This document shows positions 54,462 to 64,000 of a DNA stretch of 64,000 bases, one piece after another (positions within the stretch are counted from its first letter, which is position 1; each line of letters opens with the position of its first letter). The notes under the pieces were generated by a model that worked only from the letters and a program-made list of their open reading frames with translations, ran no database searches and was not told the origin of the DNA. Made by a program: the position numbers and the translations under genes. Source of the DNA: Bactericera cockerelli (taxonomy: Eukaryota > Arthropoda > Insecta > Hemiptera > Triozidae); assembly GCA_024516035.1 (NCBI GenBank), contig CM044967.1, forward strand, positions 1,458,383 to 1,522,382, given 5' to 3'.

Positions 54462-54815
54462 CCGTGGCGTATCGGTTGTGACTTCTGCGCGCAATTCAAA
54501 GATCCCGAGTTCGATCCCCGGTTGGGGCAGACTTTTCGAAGAAATTCTGTTCCCTCCAAACTCGTGAGGCTGACATTTCCGGCCCTACCCACTCTATCCA
54601 GGCTGGGTGAGGTTAATGTGGGGAGCTGGTAGATTCCCAGTGAATGAAGGGTAACACCCCCGTCCTGATCAGGACCTTAAAACTAAATAAAACCGTTGGC
54701 GTTAGGTAGCTTCCTAAAAAACGTGTTCCACCCAGTCGTAAAAAACATGTTCAACCATGAGGTTGAACAATGCCGACCCCAATAGCAACATAAGCTAATG
54801 TAGGATAGAGGATAG
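54462..54815 (+). mobile_element. Chimeric SINE: tRNA head plus 5S-SINE-type tail
   Basis: Head cctccgtggcgtatcggttg with B box gagttcgatccccggt, then cggccctacccactctatcc, ggctgggtgaggttaatgtg and accatgaggttgaacaatgc. The tail matches the element at 2590-2815. Confidence 0.7.
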
Positions 54816-54827
54816 GGAGATATATAT

Positions 54828-54990
54828 CACAATTTTAGTGGATAGCGCAGAATTAAATGACATTTTCCTTTCCTTGAATATACTAATTTCTTTTTTTTTT
54901 GCCTATAATTCCGCCACTGGTCGCTGCTCACATTAAAGCAATTACTCCATTTTCCTCAAGAGGTATGAGTGGACCCCGTATCATCCAAGA
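54828..54990 (-). mobile_element. SINE family E, 3' part
   Basis: attttagtggatagcgcaga, ataattccgccactggtcgc, aagaggtatgagtggacccc. Confidence 0.65.
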
Positions 54991-55139
54991 TAATTAAAAT
55001 GACATTAGGCTCTAGTGCTCTAGTCGTTTAGCAATAAATAATTAAATACACGTTTCGAACCCAACCCTGACTTAGGGAAAAGCGGTAATTGGGAAACTTG
55101 ACAACTTGTATTAGAATTTTATGAAAACGTCTAAAGTTA

Positions 55140-55260
55140 ATTCAATTCAATTCAAATATTTATTGTGATATTTATACATATAAACATATTGTACAACTTA
55201 CAATAATGTTTTAAATACAAAAAAAAACACACTAAAACTAGCTAAACCTGTCTAACTTAA
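55140..55260 (-). mobile_element. 3' end of a CAATT-tailed LINE
   Basis: attcaattcaattcaaatat, tttattgtgatatttata and tattgtacaacttacaat resemble the 3' end of the CR1-like LINE at 23900-23945 (gtttatttattgtacaaaat). Confidence 0.5.
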
Positions 55261-55894
55261 TATATAAAGTTATATGCAAGTAAGTCAAATCTTTGGACAA
55301 ATGGAGGAATTTGTCAAATTTAATTTGTTAAAATAAAATAAATTTGATCAAGAATGCAACGGACAAATTTATTAGCAAATGACGAGTAAAGTTCTCGATA
55401 ATACTTCTCCTTGCGAAAATTAAATAGTGCACTGAAATACGTTTTGTGAAGGGTGGGGTGACCACTGACCTCGACCACTAGCTACAGGGGAGAACTTTTC
55501 ACCGAATTTAGTTAACGCGAACCCCACAAAATGTTCAACCTTTCCAGATTTTATGATAGCCAAACTTTGAACTCGATTGATGCAAATAATTAACTTTAGT
55601 CGCAAAACGGTCAAAGTTCATAAAAACTAACTTTTTTGGCCGTTGAGCGCTCTTTTTTGAGGAATAACTCCCAAACAGCACATATCTTACTTGTAATTTA
55701 TATCTTGAAACTACTTACGAGAGTAGTATTGTTCTTAATAATTTATTTTTCATACAGAGTGTCTCATTTTAAACAAACCAGGGCGATTCTTCAGAATCCT
55801 ATTGATTCTACAGAAAAATGAATCTAACTACAGAATTTTTTTTTTGTGATTCCACTAATTTCCGTTCTATAAGATAAGGAAGGTAAAAGTACAC

Positions 55895-56128
55895 TTGCCA
55901 GCATCGATGACGCGTTGAATGCACCGGTTCTCGTATTAGGATCACAGGAGTTAAGCAACGTCCAGCGAGATGAAGACTTTGTAATGCTAGCATTCCAGCC
56001 TAACCTAGGTTGAGTGAGGTTAATATGGGTAGCAGGTTTGTGAATTTCCTGCGAGTGGAAGGGTAACAACTCCGTCGTGATATGACCATGCAGTTGAAAG
56101 TGACGTTAAACTTTCAAATTAAAAAAAG
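55895..56128 (+). mobile_element. 5S rRNA-derived SINE, internally deleted head
   Basis: gccagcatcgatgacgcgtt, caccggttctcgtattagga, gttaagcaacgtccagcgag, then the ggttgagtgaggttaatatg module. The C-box (gatgggtgacc) is lost. Confidence 0.78.
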
Positions 56129-56277
56129 TATACTGGTACAGTAAAAAAAGTAGTAGGTACTTTAGGATGAACGGAGAAAAAAAAATGGAAACTCGAGCTC
56201 AATACTCATTTGTCTGAATTTCTAAATTGTAAACTGGCTTGTATTATATATATAATCTACTTATATACATATATTAT

Positions 56278-58454
56278 ATATACAGTATGTTTCAGAAAAG
56301 GTGGCCACCCCCTCGTAACTTTTGAACGCGACGGAATTTTTCAATTCTGTAAAGTCCTAGGTATAGGAAGTGCCCTATGGCCCATCCTATGGTCATATTT
56401 ATTTTTGGCCTCGGTCGGCCCTTCCGGCTTTTAGGCCATATTTTTTCATTTTTCTCGCGAATTTTAAATAGAATGCTATATTTTTTATTCCTGTTAATTA
56501 AATTCTAAGTTAGGCTGAGTATAATGAGCTTTTCAAATTTTCAAAAACCTTATCAGGGGCGGAGCTAGTAGGGTGCAAGTTTCAAAACTGTTACACCCTG
56601 TATTTCAGCTTTAGTTAGATTTTTTAGTACTTTTTTTATGTTCATAGGTTCAAAATATTGTTTTACACCATATGAAATCAAAAAAATATTCTTGTTTACT
56701 TCTAATCAGGGTCATAGTAAGGTTTTTGTAAAAGTACTTTTTTTCTCACGTCAATTTTTCCGTAAATTAATGGTGTTCTCGAAATTGGCATTTTAAGAGG
56801 TGAAAGTCTGCAATGACATATGTTTTTTATGCTTGAAATCTAAAGAAAACTTAACGGAGAAGCGATTAAGATCATAAAAAAAGCCATTTAACCTGCTAGT
56901 TTTTTCACGACAGTGTCCGGTAAAGTGGGTGAATTTCGTATTGGATTTTTTTTGTTGAGGAAACACAATTGGCATAGAAAATAAATAATATCTAATAAGG
57001 GAATAATACTTCAATTAACATAACTAAATGCGAAATTAAATGAAGATTATTTCTTCTAAATCAGTGCCGGATAATTTTTTTCTCTCTCTCTCTTTTTCTC
57101 TCTCTCTTCTCCTCTTAATTGAATTGGTTTAATTTTCACCCTCAAGAGTTTGGTACTTGACCTGGTATTTTTTTCTCTTAAATTTCGAGATAATTAGATT
57201 TTTATTTAGAGACCTGGTATTCATTACTAGCAACACCAGTATGATTTTTTTTTTTAATCTGGGTTTAATATCGCGTTTCAACTGCATGGTCATATCATAA
57301 CGGGGGTGTTACCATCCATTCGCAAGAAACTCACCAACCTCCTAAACACATTTATCTCACCCAGCCTGGGTTAGGCCGGAATACCAGCATCACGAAGTCT
57401 TCTCCTCGCTAGACGTTGCTTAACTTCGGTGATCCTACAAGAATCGTTGCATTCAAAGCGCCATCGGACTGACTCCAGAATTATTGACAATGTGTTTTCT
57501 ACAGATTTTACCAACTTACCAACTAAAATTGTCTCAAGAGGGGACCCCTAGGCCGACTTTAGAAGCAGCATTATCCGATAATTATTATTTTTGATACAAC
57601 TTGAACTTTGAAAAGTAAAAAAAAGAGAGAGAGAGAGAGAGAGAGAAAAAAAAAAATATCCGGCACTGATTTAGAATAAATAATTTTCATTTAATTTCGC
57701 ATTTAGTTATGTTTATTGAAGTATTATTCCCTTATTAGATATTATTTATTTTCTATGCCAATTGTGTTTCCTCAACAACAAAAAAATCCAATACGAAATT
57801 CACCCACTTTACCGGACACTGTCGTGAAAAAACTAGCAGGTTAAATGGCTTTTTTTATGATCTTAATCGCTTCTCCGTTAAGTTTTCTTTCGATTTCAAG
57901 CATAAAAAACATATGTCACTGCAGACTTTCACCTCTTAAAATGCCAATTTCGAGAACACCATTAATTTACGGAAGAATTGACGTGAGAAAAAAAGTACTT
58001 TTACAAAAACCTTACTATGACCCTGATTAGAAGTAAACAAGAATATTTTTTTGATTTCATATGGTGTAAAACAATATTTTGAACCTATGAACATAAAAAA
58101 AGTACTAAAAAATCTAACTAACGCTGAAATACAGGGTGTAACAGTTTTGAAACTTGCACCCTACTAGCTCCGCCCCTGATATGGTTTTTGAAAATTTGAA
58201 AAGCTCATTATACTCAGCCTATCTTAGACTTTAATTAACAGGAATAAAAAATATAGCATTCTATTTAAAATTCGCGAGAAAAATGAAAAAATATGGCCTA
58301 AAAGCCGGAAGGGCCGACCGGGGCCAAAAATAAATATGACTACAGGATGGGCCATAGGGCACTTCCTATACCTAGGACTTTACAGAATTGAAAAATTCCT
58401 TCGCGTTCAAAAGTTACGAGGGGGTGGCCACCTTTTCTGAAACATACTGTATAT
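56278..58454. mobile_element. Giant inverted-repeat (foldback) element
   Basis: The left arm (about 56278-57115) and right arm (about 57618-58454) are reverse complements over about 840 bp with few differences. Ends are ATATACAGTATGTTTCAG and its inverse. Inner ends are ct/ag microsatellites (57083-57112, 57622-57645). The loop of about 500 bp holds a 5S-type SINE at 57250-57475. Short open frames in the arms have no recognised homology. Confidence 0.92.
57250..57475 (-). mobile_element. 5S rRNA-derived SINE in the loop of the giant inverted repeat
   Basis: ctgggtttaatatcgcgttt, cccagcctgggttaggccgg, gttgcttaacttcggtgatc. Confidence 0.8.
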
Positions 58455-58719
58455 TATCTACTTCACCTTCTTCTCTCCACCTCAAGCTTACTTTTCCTCT
58501 CCTCCATCTACCTCCAAATTCAAATCTATAAATCGTGTTGCTCTCTTAAATCTTCTTTGAACGTGACCACCTCAACTTTAACCCACTCTCATGTATTTTC
58601 CTCCCCAAAGCTTCTAGTTTCTCTTTTCCTCTTATTCTCTTCCTTCTGTCCACCTTAATTATAATTATGTACTGCCCCACCAGAGACCCAGCACCTGAAT
58701 GGGTTAACGCGGTTAACCT

Positions 58720-58930
58720 GAAGAGTCAAGTGGTTAACGCGCTAGTCTGGTAATCCAGGTAGCATAGAGATCCCTGGGTTCGAATCCCACCTAGTGTATG
58801 CGTTTTTCCTCATTAATTTGAGTTTATAACCACAAAATAATAAGACTCTGAGGTTTAGGTGGTAGAAAATAGTTTGAGCATTAACCTCGCCTGGTGGTTA
58901 CCTTAATGTAAAAAGTATTATTATTATTCT
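58720..58930 (+). mobile_element. SINE family C
   Basis: agtcaagtggttaacgcgct to (att)n. Flanking phrase accaaagacccagcacttga at 58970 repeats accagagacccagcacctga at 58679. Confidence 0.8.
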
Positions 58931-59100
58931 CTCCCTTATATCCACCTCAGTAATTTATTTGCTGCCCCACCAAAGACCCAGCACTTGAATGGGAAGTACT
59001 GACAGCCGGGGGGGCACTCCTGACCCCCCCCCCCCTAAATACGGCCTCGCACTCACCTATTGATGTATTAAATAAATTAATATTGATAATTGTAAATAAC

Positions 59101-59310
59101 GTTTGATTGAATCTCTTTAATATCAAAAACCATTGTGATCCGATGTTCTAAGATTATCTTATTGTAAACAAAGTTTGATTGAATCTCTTTAGTATCAAAA
59201 ACCATTATTATTTCCATGTCCTAGGATTTTATTGTAAACAAAGTTTGATTGAATCTGTTTAATAACAAGAACCATTATGATCTGATGTCCTAAGAGGATC
59301 CTAGCCACTG
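59101..59310. repeat. Tandem repeat, 3 units of about 71 bp
   Basis: gtttgattgaatctcttta starts at 59101, 59173 and 59243, followed each time by tatcaaaaaccatta-like sequence and attgtaaacaaa. The rightmost unit overlaps the end of the 144-codon open frame. Confidence 0.8.
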
Positions 59311-59629
59311 TGCCCGAGATGAGAGACCAGAGCACAAGATGGTCTCCTGTGAATTTATCAATGGACAAAAATATTCTTTTGTTGTTTTGTTTAATATCAA
59401 GAGAAACAGCATCTAGATATGTAGTTCGGACACGAATGTCAGTGACCCACCGGTAATTGTCCGTATGTATATTGTTGTAGTTATGTTGTATATTGCTGTT
59501 GTTATGTACTTGGACAGAATCGCTCAGGACACTGGTAAGTAGTAAGTCACTCGTCTTCTTCATAATACTCCAGGTTGTGATTTTTTTATTGCCTTCTTCT
59601 ATTGAGAAGTGGAAGGTATCTGGAAACAC
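59195..59629 (-). other. Unrecognised 144-codon open frame
   Basis: Open from an acceptor-like position (caatcccag/GTGTTTCCAG), reading FPDTFHFSIEEGNKKITTWS, an Asn/His-rich part (HNNSNIQHNYNNIH), YRWVTDIRVRTTYLDAVSLD and FTGDHLVLWSLISGTVARIL. It looks coding in composition but I recognise no domain. Its C-terminal 70 bp falls in a tandemly duplicated segment (59101-59310). It could be a gene fragment, a transposon protein piece or an exon of an unannotated gene. Confidence 0.3.
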
Positions 59630-59789
59630 CTGGGATTGGCAATGTAATCTGTGACGTTTCTGTGGATGTATCTATTCAGAATACCTGATGGCAGGTGTTG
59701 TAGTGTAATAGGTACCTATGAATAGTTTACAAAATATGTTCAATATACAAAAACATTGTTAATACTCTTGTTAATAAATTAATTATTAT

Positions 59790-60048
59790 ATTAGCCAGCG
59801 CTGATGATGTTGAATGCACCAATTCTTGTTCTCTCACTGAAGTTAAGCAACGGTTAGATAGCTAAGGACTTGGATGGGTGACCATTCAAATCTGAACTCA
59901 CGTGATACTGGCTATTGAAGGCGCCACTCAGGCTGTGTGAGGTTAAGAAAATTTGAGTAGCTGGTTTGTGAGTTTCCAGCGAATGGAGGGTAAAACCCCG
60001 TCGTGATAAGACAATGCAGTTGAACGCGTTGTTAAACCCAAATATTGA
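59790..60048 (+). mobile_element. 5S rRNA-derived SINE (SINE3 type)
   Basis: Head resembles 5S rRNA in order: gatgttgaatgcaccaattc, cactgaagttaagcaacg (5S A-box), acttggatgggtgacca (5S C-box), cgtgatactggct. Then the shared module caggctgtgtgaggttaaga and gcagttgaacgcg. The best-preserved head in the window. Confidence 0.85.
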
Positions 60049-60866
60049 ATCTCTGTTAAATGCGATCACAATTTTTCAAACTTGTCTTGCAGTAAGGCAA
60101 GTTTGAATATTAAATATGTTATGCTTGGAATTTAATAACTTCTAAGTGATAGCTTTATTTGCTGATTCGGCGGAGTGAAGTGCTGTAATGTGTCTTATTA
60201 AAAGGTTAAAGTGGATCAAGTATCCTTAAGACCATCACTCGTCACCACTTTCAATAGTATGAACGCTGCGCTGCGAATGTCGAAAAAAAAACGAAAAATT
60301 AATAGAAAAAAATCGAGATCACAAGTTTGGACTTAATTTATTTCCCCATTTAGAACAATATGCAAAATCTAGACTTAAGTCCTGAGAGGTATAAATAAAA
60401 CGTCTATGAATTTCGCGCTTAATTTCTACAAGACCATTTTGCAAATAGCTATGTGTTTTTATTATAATTAAATACAATCATACACGTAAATGCAATAGTC
60501 GAAGCTGTCTAAAATTCAACGAGGAGTCCAAATCTGAAAGAAAAAAAATGAATTCAAAAAGCCATGCTCAATTTTCTGTCTATACCTACCTACTTTTTAT
60601 TTCAAGTTTTAAAATCATTCAGTGTGGACACCAAATTGAAAATGGCTTCAAATTCGTGTTTTTTACTTGTTTTTACCACATGATTCGGAGTTTTCGTTTA
60701 ATTTTATACAACTTAGAGTACCTACATGATAGTTTAAGAAAATATCGACAAGGTGGTCCATGCGACAATATTAGTTAAAACACCATAACTTTTTAGTTTA
60801 ATTAAAAATCAAAGTTTTTCTTGCATATTTAGTCTTTATATTTAATTTTGCGTCTCTTTGACTGCC

Positions 60867-61440
60867 CATATACAGGGTGTTACAAAAAAAGTATGTCTCA
60901 CCCTGTACAACACTTTAGTTTTGTTTTTCGATATGACTAATGAAAAATGTGTAAAATTAGACGAGAATTATTAATCCTAAATAAAAAATTAAAAAAACTC
61001 GGTTTTAAAAAAAATCAAGTCATTATTTCACTTGTGAACCACCCTGTATAAAATTTTTTGATGCCAATTGAAAGTGCGTGTATTCATTACACAAACACAT
61101 TCTATTCATGTTATCGAAAAAATTAACCGAACTTGAGTTATTCAAGAATTAGAAAAAAAATTGGTCGAAAAAAAACCACCCTGTATGTAATATTTTTGTT
61201 TAAAAAAGTACTCAAGAATCATTTAGAAGTAAAATTATCAAATAAAATTCAGGTCGATCCATTTAAAAATCGAAAGTTGACACCTCAATATCTGACTTTT
61301 GAACCACCCTGTATAAAAAAAATTTCATAACTGAAACCGCATAATTAGCACATGTACCCTAGATTTTTTTATTTTTCAAAAACTCTTTCAGGGGCCGAGA
61401 AATTTGAGGTGTCCAAGTTTGGTGGGACACCCTGTATATG
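60867..61440. mobile_element. TIR element with CACCCTGTATA ends and internal copies
   Basis: Ends CATATACAGGGTGT (60867) and ACACCCTGTATATG (to 61440). The motif accaccctgta recurs inside at about 60899, 61041, 61178 and 61306, spaced about 120-140 bp. Ends of this kind are widespread in insect repeats. No coding. Confidence 0.65.
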
Positions 61441-61689
61441 TTCTGCTAATAAAGAGTTTCTAAATAAATAAATGAAAAAATAATTAAAAATAAGTCCAAA
61501 TATTATAGGCAAAACATTTCTTCTGATGTTTGAAAAGAGTTCGAATTACAAACGCTCCATTTCCTCACTGACTATCAAAGTTATACTGTATTAAAGTTAC
61601 TTAAGTTGTACTGTAAAATAATCCTGGCTATCATAAAATAGGAACTTCCAATAAGAAGCCACGGAAACGTGCTACAAGGAGGCAATCTT

Positions 61690-62490
61690 AAAACTCAAAG
61701 AATAGCTGAAGATAACTTAATCTATTTCGCAAGAAAAGCTGAATATAACTTTATCGATTTCACTCCAAGAGTACCTAAAGATAACTTTATCTATTTTACT
61801 CAAAGAATAGCTAAAGATAACTTTATCTATTTCACTCAAATAATAGATAAAGATAACTTTATCAATTTCACTCAAAGAATAACTGAAGATAACTTTATCT
61901 ATTTCACTCAAACAATAGCTAAAGATAACTTTATCTATTTCATAAATCAAAGATAATATCTAAAAGATAGCTAAAGATAACTTTATCTATTTCACTCAAA
62001 GCATAGCTAAAGATAACTTTATCTATTTCACTCAAAGAATAGATAAAGATAACTTTATCTATTTCACTCAAAGAATAGCTAAAGATGACTTTCTATATTT
62101 CACTCAAAGAATAGCTAAAGATAACTTTATCTATTTCACTCAAAGAATAAATAAAGATAACTTTATCTATTTCACTCAAAGAATAGATAAAGATAAATTT
62201 ATCTATTTCACTCTAAGAATAAATATAGATAACTTTATCTGTTTCACTCAAAGAATAGCTAAAGATAACTTTATCAATTTCACTCAAAGAATAACTGAAG
62301 ATAACTTTATCTATTTCACTCAAATGAATAGCTGAAGATAACTTAATCTATGTCGCAAGAATAGCTGAAGATAACTTAATCTATTTCACTCAAAGAATAG
62401 CTGAAGATAACTTTATCTATTTCACTCGAAGAATAGCTGAAGATAACTTAATCTATTTCAATCAAAGAATAGCTGAATAAAACTTTATCC
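61690..62490. repeat. 36-bp minisatellite, about 22 units
   Basis: The unit is gaatagctaaagataac followed by tttatctatttcactcaaa. As 36 is divisible by three, the array is open for several units on both strands (plus DNFIYFTQRIAK, minus IDKVIFSYSLSE). Each unit holds the near-palindrome GATAActTTATC. Units vary by point changes and small deletions. No start context or flanking gene suggests translation. Confidence 0.92.
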
Positions 62491-62704
62491 ACTTCACTCT
62501 GGCCCAGGATACTCACAAGAATAAAACAAAAGACGACCGTGAAGTGGCCATCCTTCATCACATCAGGAGATGTCTATCTTAAATTCATAATGTTTATGAG
62601 TTTTTATGTTTTAATTCATCGCGAGATCTCTTCAATGAAATTGCTACATTGCTGAACAAAACCGTAATAGAGTTTTTTAGACATAAAATAATATCATTAC
62701 AAGC

Positions 62705-62930
62705 AGTCACTGATTTCAGTTTGATAAGACGGACTTGAAATCTGGAGGTCGGTGGTTCGAGTTTTCATTCATCCTGATCTGTTCAATCAAATAAATAAAT
62801 AATATCATTACAAGAAATCACTGATTTTAGTAGCTAAGATCTCCGTAGCTTGATCGATAAGGCGGCGGACTCGTAGCCTGGAGGTCGGTGGTTCGAGTAC
62901 CTACTATGGCAAATTTGAGTAATTAGTGTC
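62705..62930 (+). mobile_element. Two partial SINE family B heads
   Basis: A degraded head at 62705-62770 (gacttgaaatctggaggtcg) and a good one at 62838-62905 (gtagcttgatcgataaggcg, ggttcgagtacc). Repeated aatatcattacaag before both suggests local duplication. Confidence 0.65.
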
Positions 62931-62934
62931 AGGA

Positions 62935-64000
62935 ATGTGTCATGTGAAGTGCTTGATTCTTTTTTCTTCCTGAAAGTCCTTTCATGCAAAGGTTGTGTAG
63001 AAGACACGGAAGCTTAATTGTAGTCTGTGACCGATTAAACTCGTCTTGCAAACAGAAGACCAGGGTTCAAAACCTGGCAGAGATTTTTTCAGCTGTTCTG
63101 TTTGGATGTAACAGGAACCAATCCATGTGTCGCGAGAAAAAATGAGTATATTTTTTTTTTTTTAAATAATAATAATAAATAAATGCCCGCAGCACGGGTG
63201 TATATTTACGGGTGTATATTATAGTATAGTAATGCTTTATATAGACTTTTTTAAAGAGGTAATATTAATTGTACCCCGGAACCGCTTTTGCATTACTATA
63301 GGGCACTTTACCTTTAAATAGATTGTCGGCTCAATACAGTAAGGAGTCCCATTACGCTAACAATAAACCTGTTAACAGTATACCTGACTTGTGGAGTTAA
63401 GGAACTTTTCAGTTTTATCTTGGCAATATAAAGAGGATAATGTATTCTATTGAATGACACCAACTACTGCCTGCTGATAAGAACCAATTAACTCTTAACA
63501 ATTGTCCAGCTATGTTCTGATATGTGTAACACAACTTCTCACACTTTTGATTTGACTGACTTAAGATCGGCCATGCCTCGACTAACGTTTCTTCTGCCGC
63601 AGGCCTAGTCGCAACGTGGATGGTTCCCATATAATTGGACGGTTTCTGTCATATACCTGTTTCCACGTTGAATATATACCTGCTATAAATATATACCTGT
63701 TATATATTTATGCGGATAGTGACCGCTTTTCTGACGAACAGATCCAGTGTCAATCTATTTTCTTGTTCTCAGCGAATTCACTGTGCTCTCCAACATTGCA
63801 TATTATTGAGGCCATTGGCTCAAACTCTTTCTAGCATTACAATTGGTTCTTCAGCCGAGCGAGAGGGGAACGGATTCTTTTTCGCTGTAGCTTCTCCTAC
63901 CATGACTGAATCTTCGGTGGCAGAAATAATCCATTTTCTTTTCGACAGTAGCTCAGTTTTTCGCCAGTACCGTTTCTTGGAATCGAACAAAATAATAATG
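62935..64000. other. Right edge, no gene recognised
   Basis: Unique-looking sequence apart from the family D fragment. GC content rises after 63580, but I find no exon with supported splice sites. Confidence 0.4.
63268..63322 (-). mobile_element. SINE family D, fragment
   Basis: accccggaaccgcttttgca and gggcactttacctttaaa, reverse of the family D body. Confidence 0.55.

Noticed and set aside
56210..58030. Short open frames in the giant inverted repeat as transposase pieces
   Set aside because: Frames are short, differ between the two arms and show no DDE or other motif.
61669..61956. 95-codon repeat protein DNFIYFTQRIAK
   Set aside because: Open on both strands because the unit is 36 bp; frame breaks occur in later units and there is no gene context.

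Overview
The window is AT-rich animal DNA, most likely from an arthropod and probably an insect. It has split genes with GT-AG introns, very large introns, and a dense load of SINEs, MITEs, one nearly complete LINE and several minisatellites. No prokaryotic features are present. A hemipteran such as a planthopper is my guess for the host, but no sequence here proves it.

Two host genes are well supported. (1) On the minus strand, 15 exons from 43096 down to 1 join in phase and encode the central and C-terminal part of a SRCIN1/KIAA1217 (p140Cap/SKT, AIP3-domain) family protein. The 3' end runs off the left edge. The 5' end lies to the right; a candidate upstream exon at about 53103-53182 has the correct phase. 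At least one exon is missing from the model between 37757 and 10642. (2) On the plus strand, a three-exon gene (22046-34287) encodes a secreted pentraxin-domain protein with a signal peptide, the HxCxSW signature and two furin-type sites. Its recognised exons lie wholly inside the 27-kb intron of gene 1, on the opposite strand.

Layout: 1-10.6 kb holds the 11 C-terminal exons of gene 1, separated by short introns carrying SINEs. From 10.6 to 37.7 kb is the giant intron, with the pentraxin gene, a CR1-like LINE of about 5.4 kb (23846-29298) with intact ORF1 and ORF2, a truncated second LINE, many SINEs and hairpin MITEs. The 20 x 74-bp tandem array at 36321-37800 repeats the exon/intron junction of gene 1. 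From 37.7 to 43.1 kb are four exons encoding the conserved AIP3-like N-terminal region, with a hAT-type element (8-bp target duplication) that contains a second foldback element. From 43 to 64 kb is repeat-rich sequence with few genes: tandem arrays (50, 52, 59 and 62 kb), a 2.2-kb element with arms of about 840 bp in inverted repeat, several TIR elements and more SINEs.

At least six tRNA-headed SINE families and one 5S-rRNA-derived family occur. Their tRNA-like heads are pol III promoters of retroposons, not functional tRNAs. Every assignment comes from reading the sequence; no database or alignment program was used.
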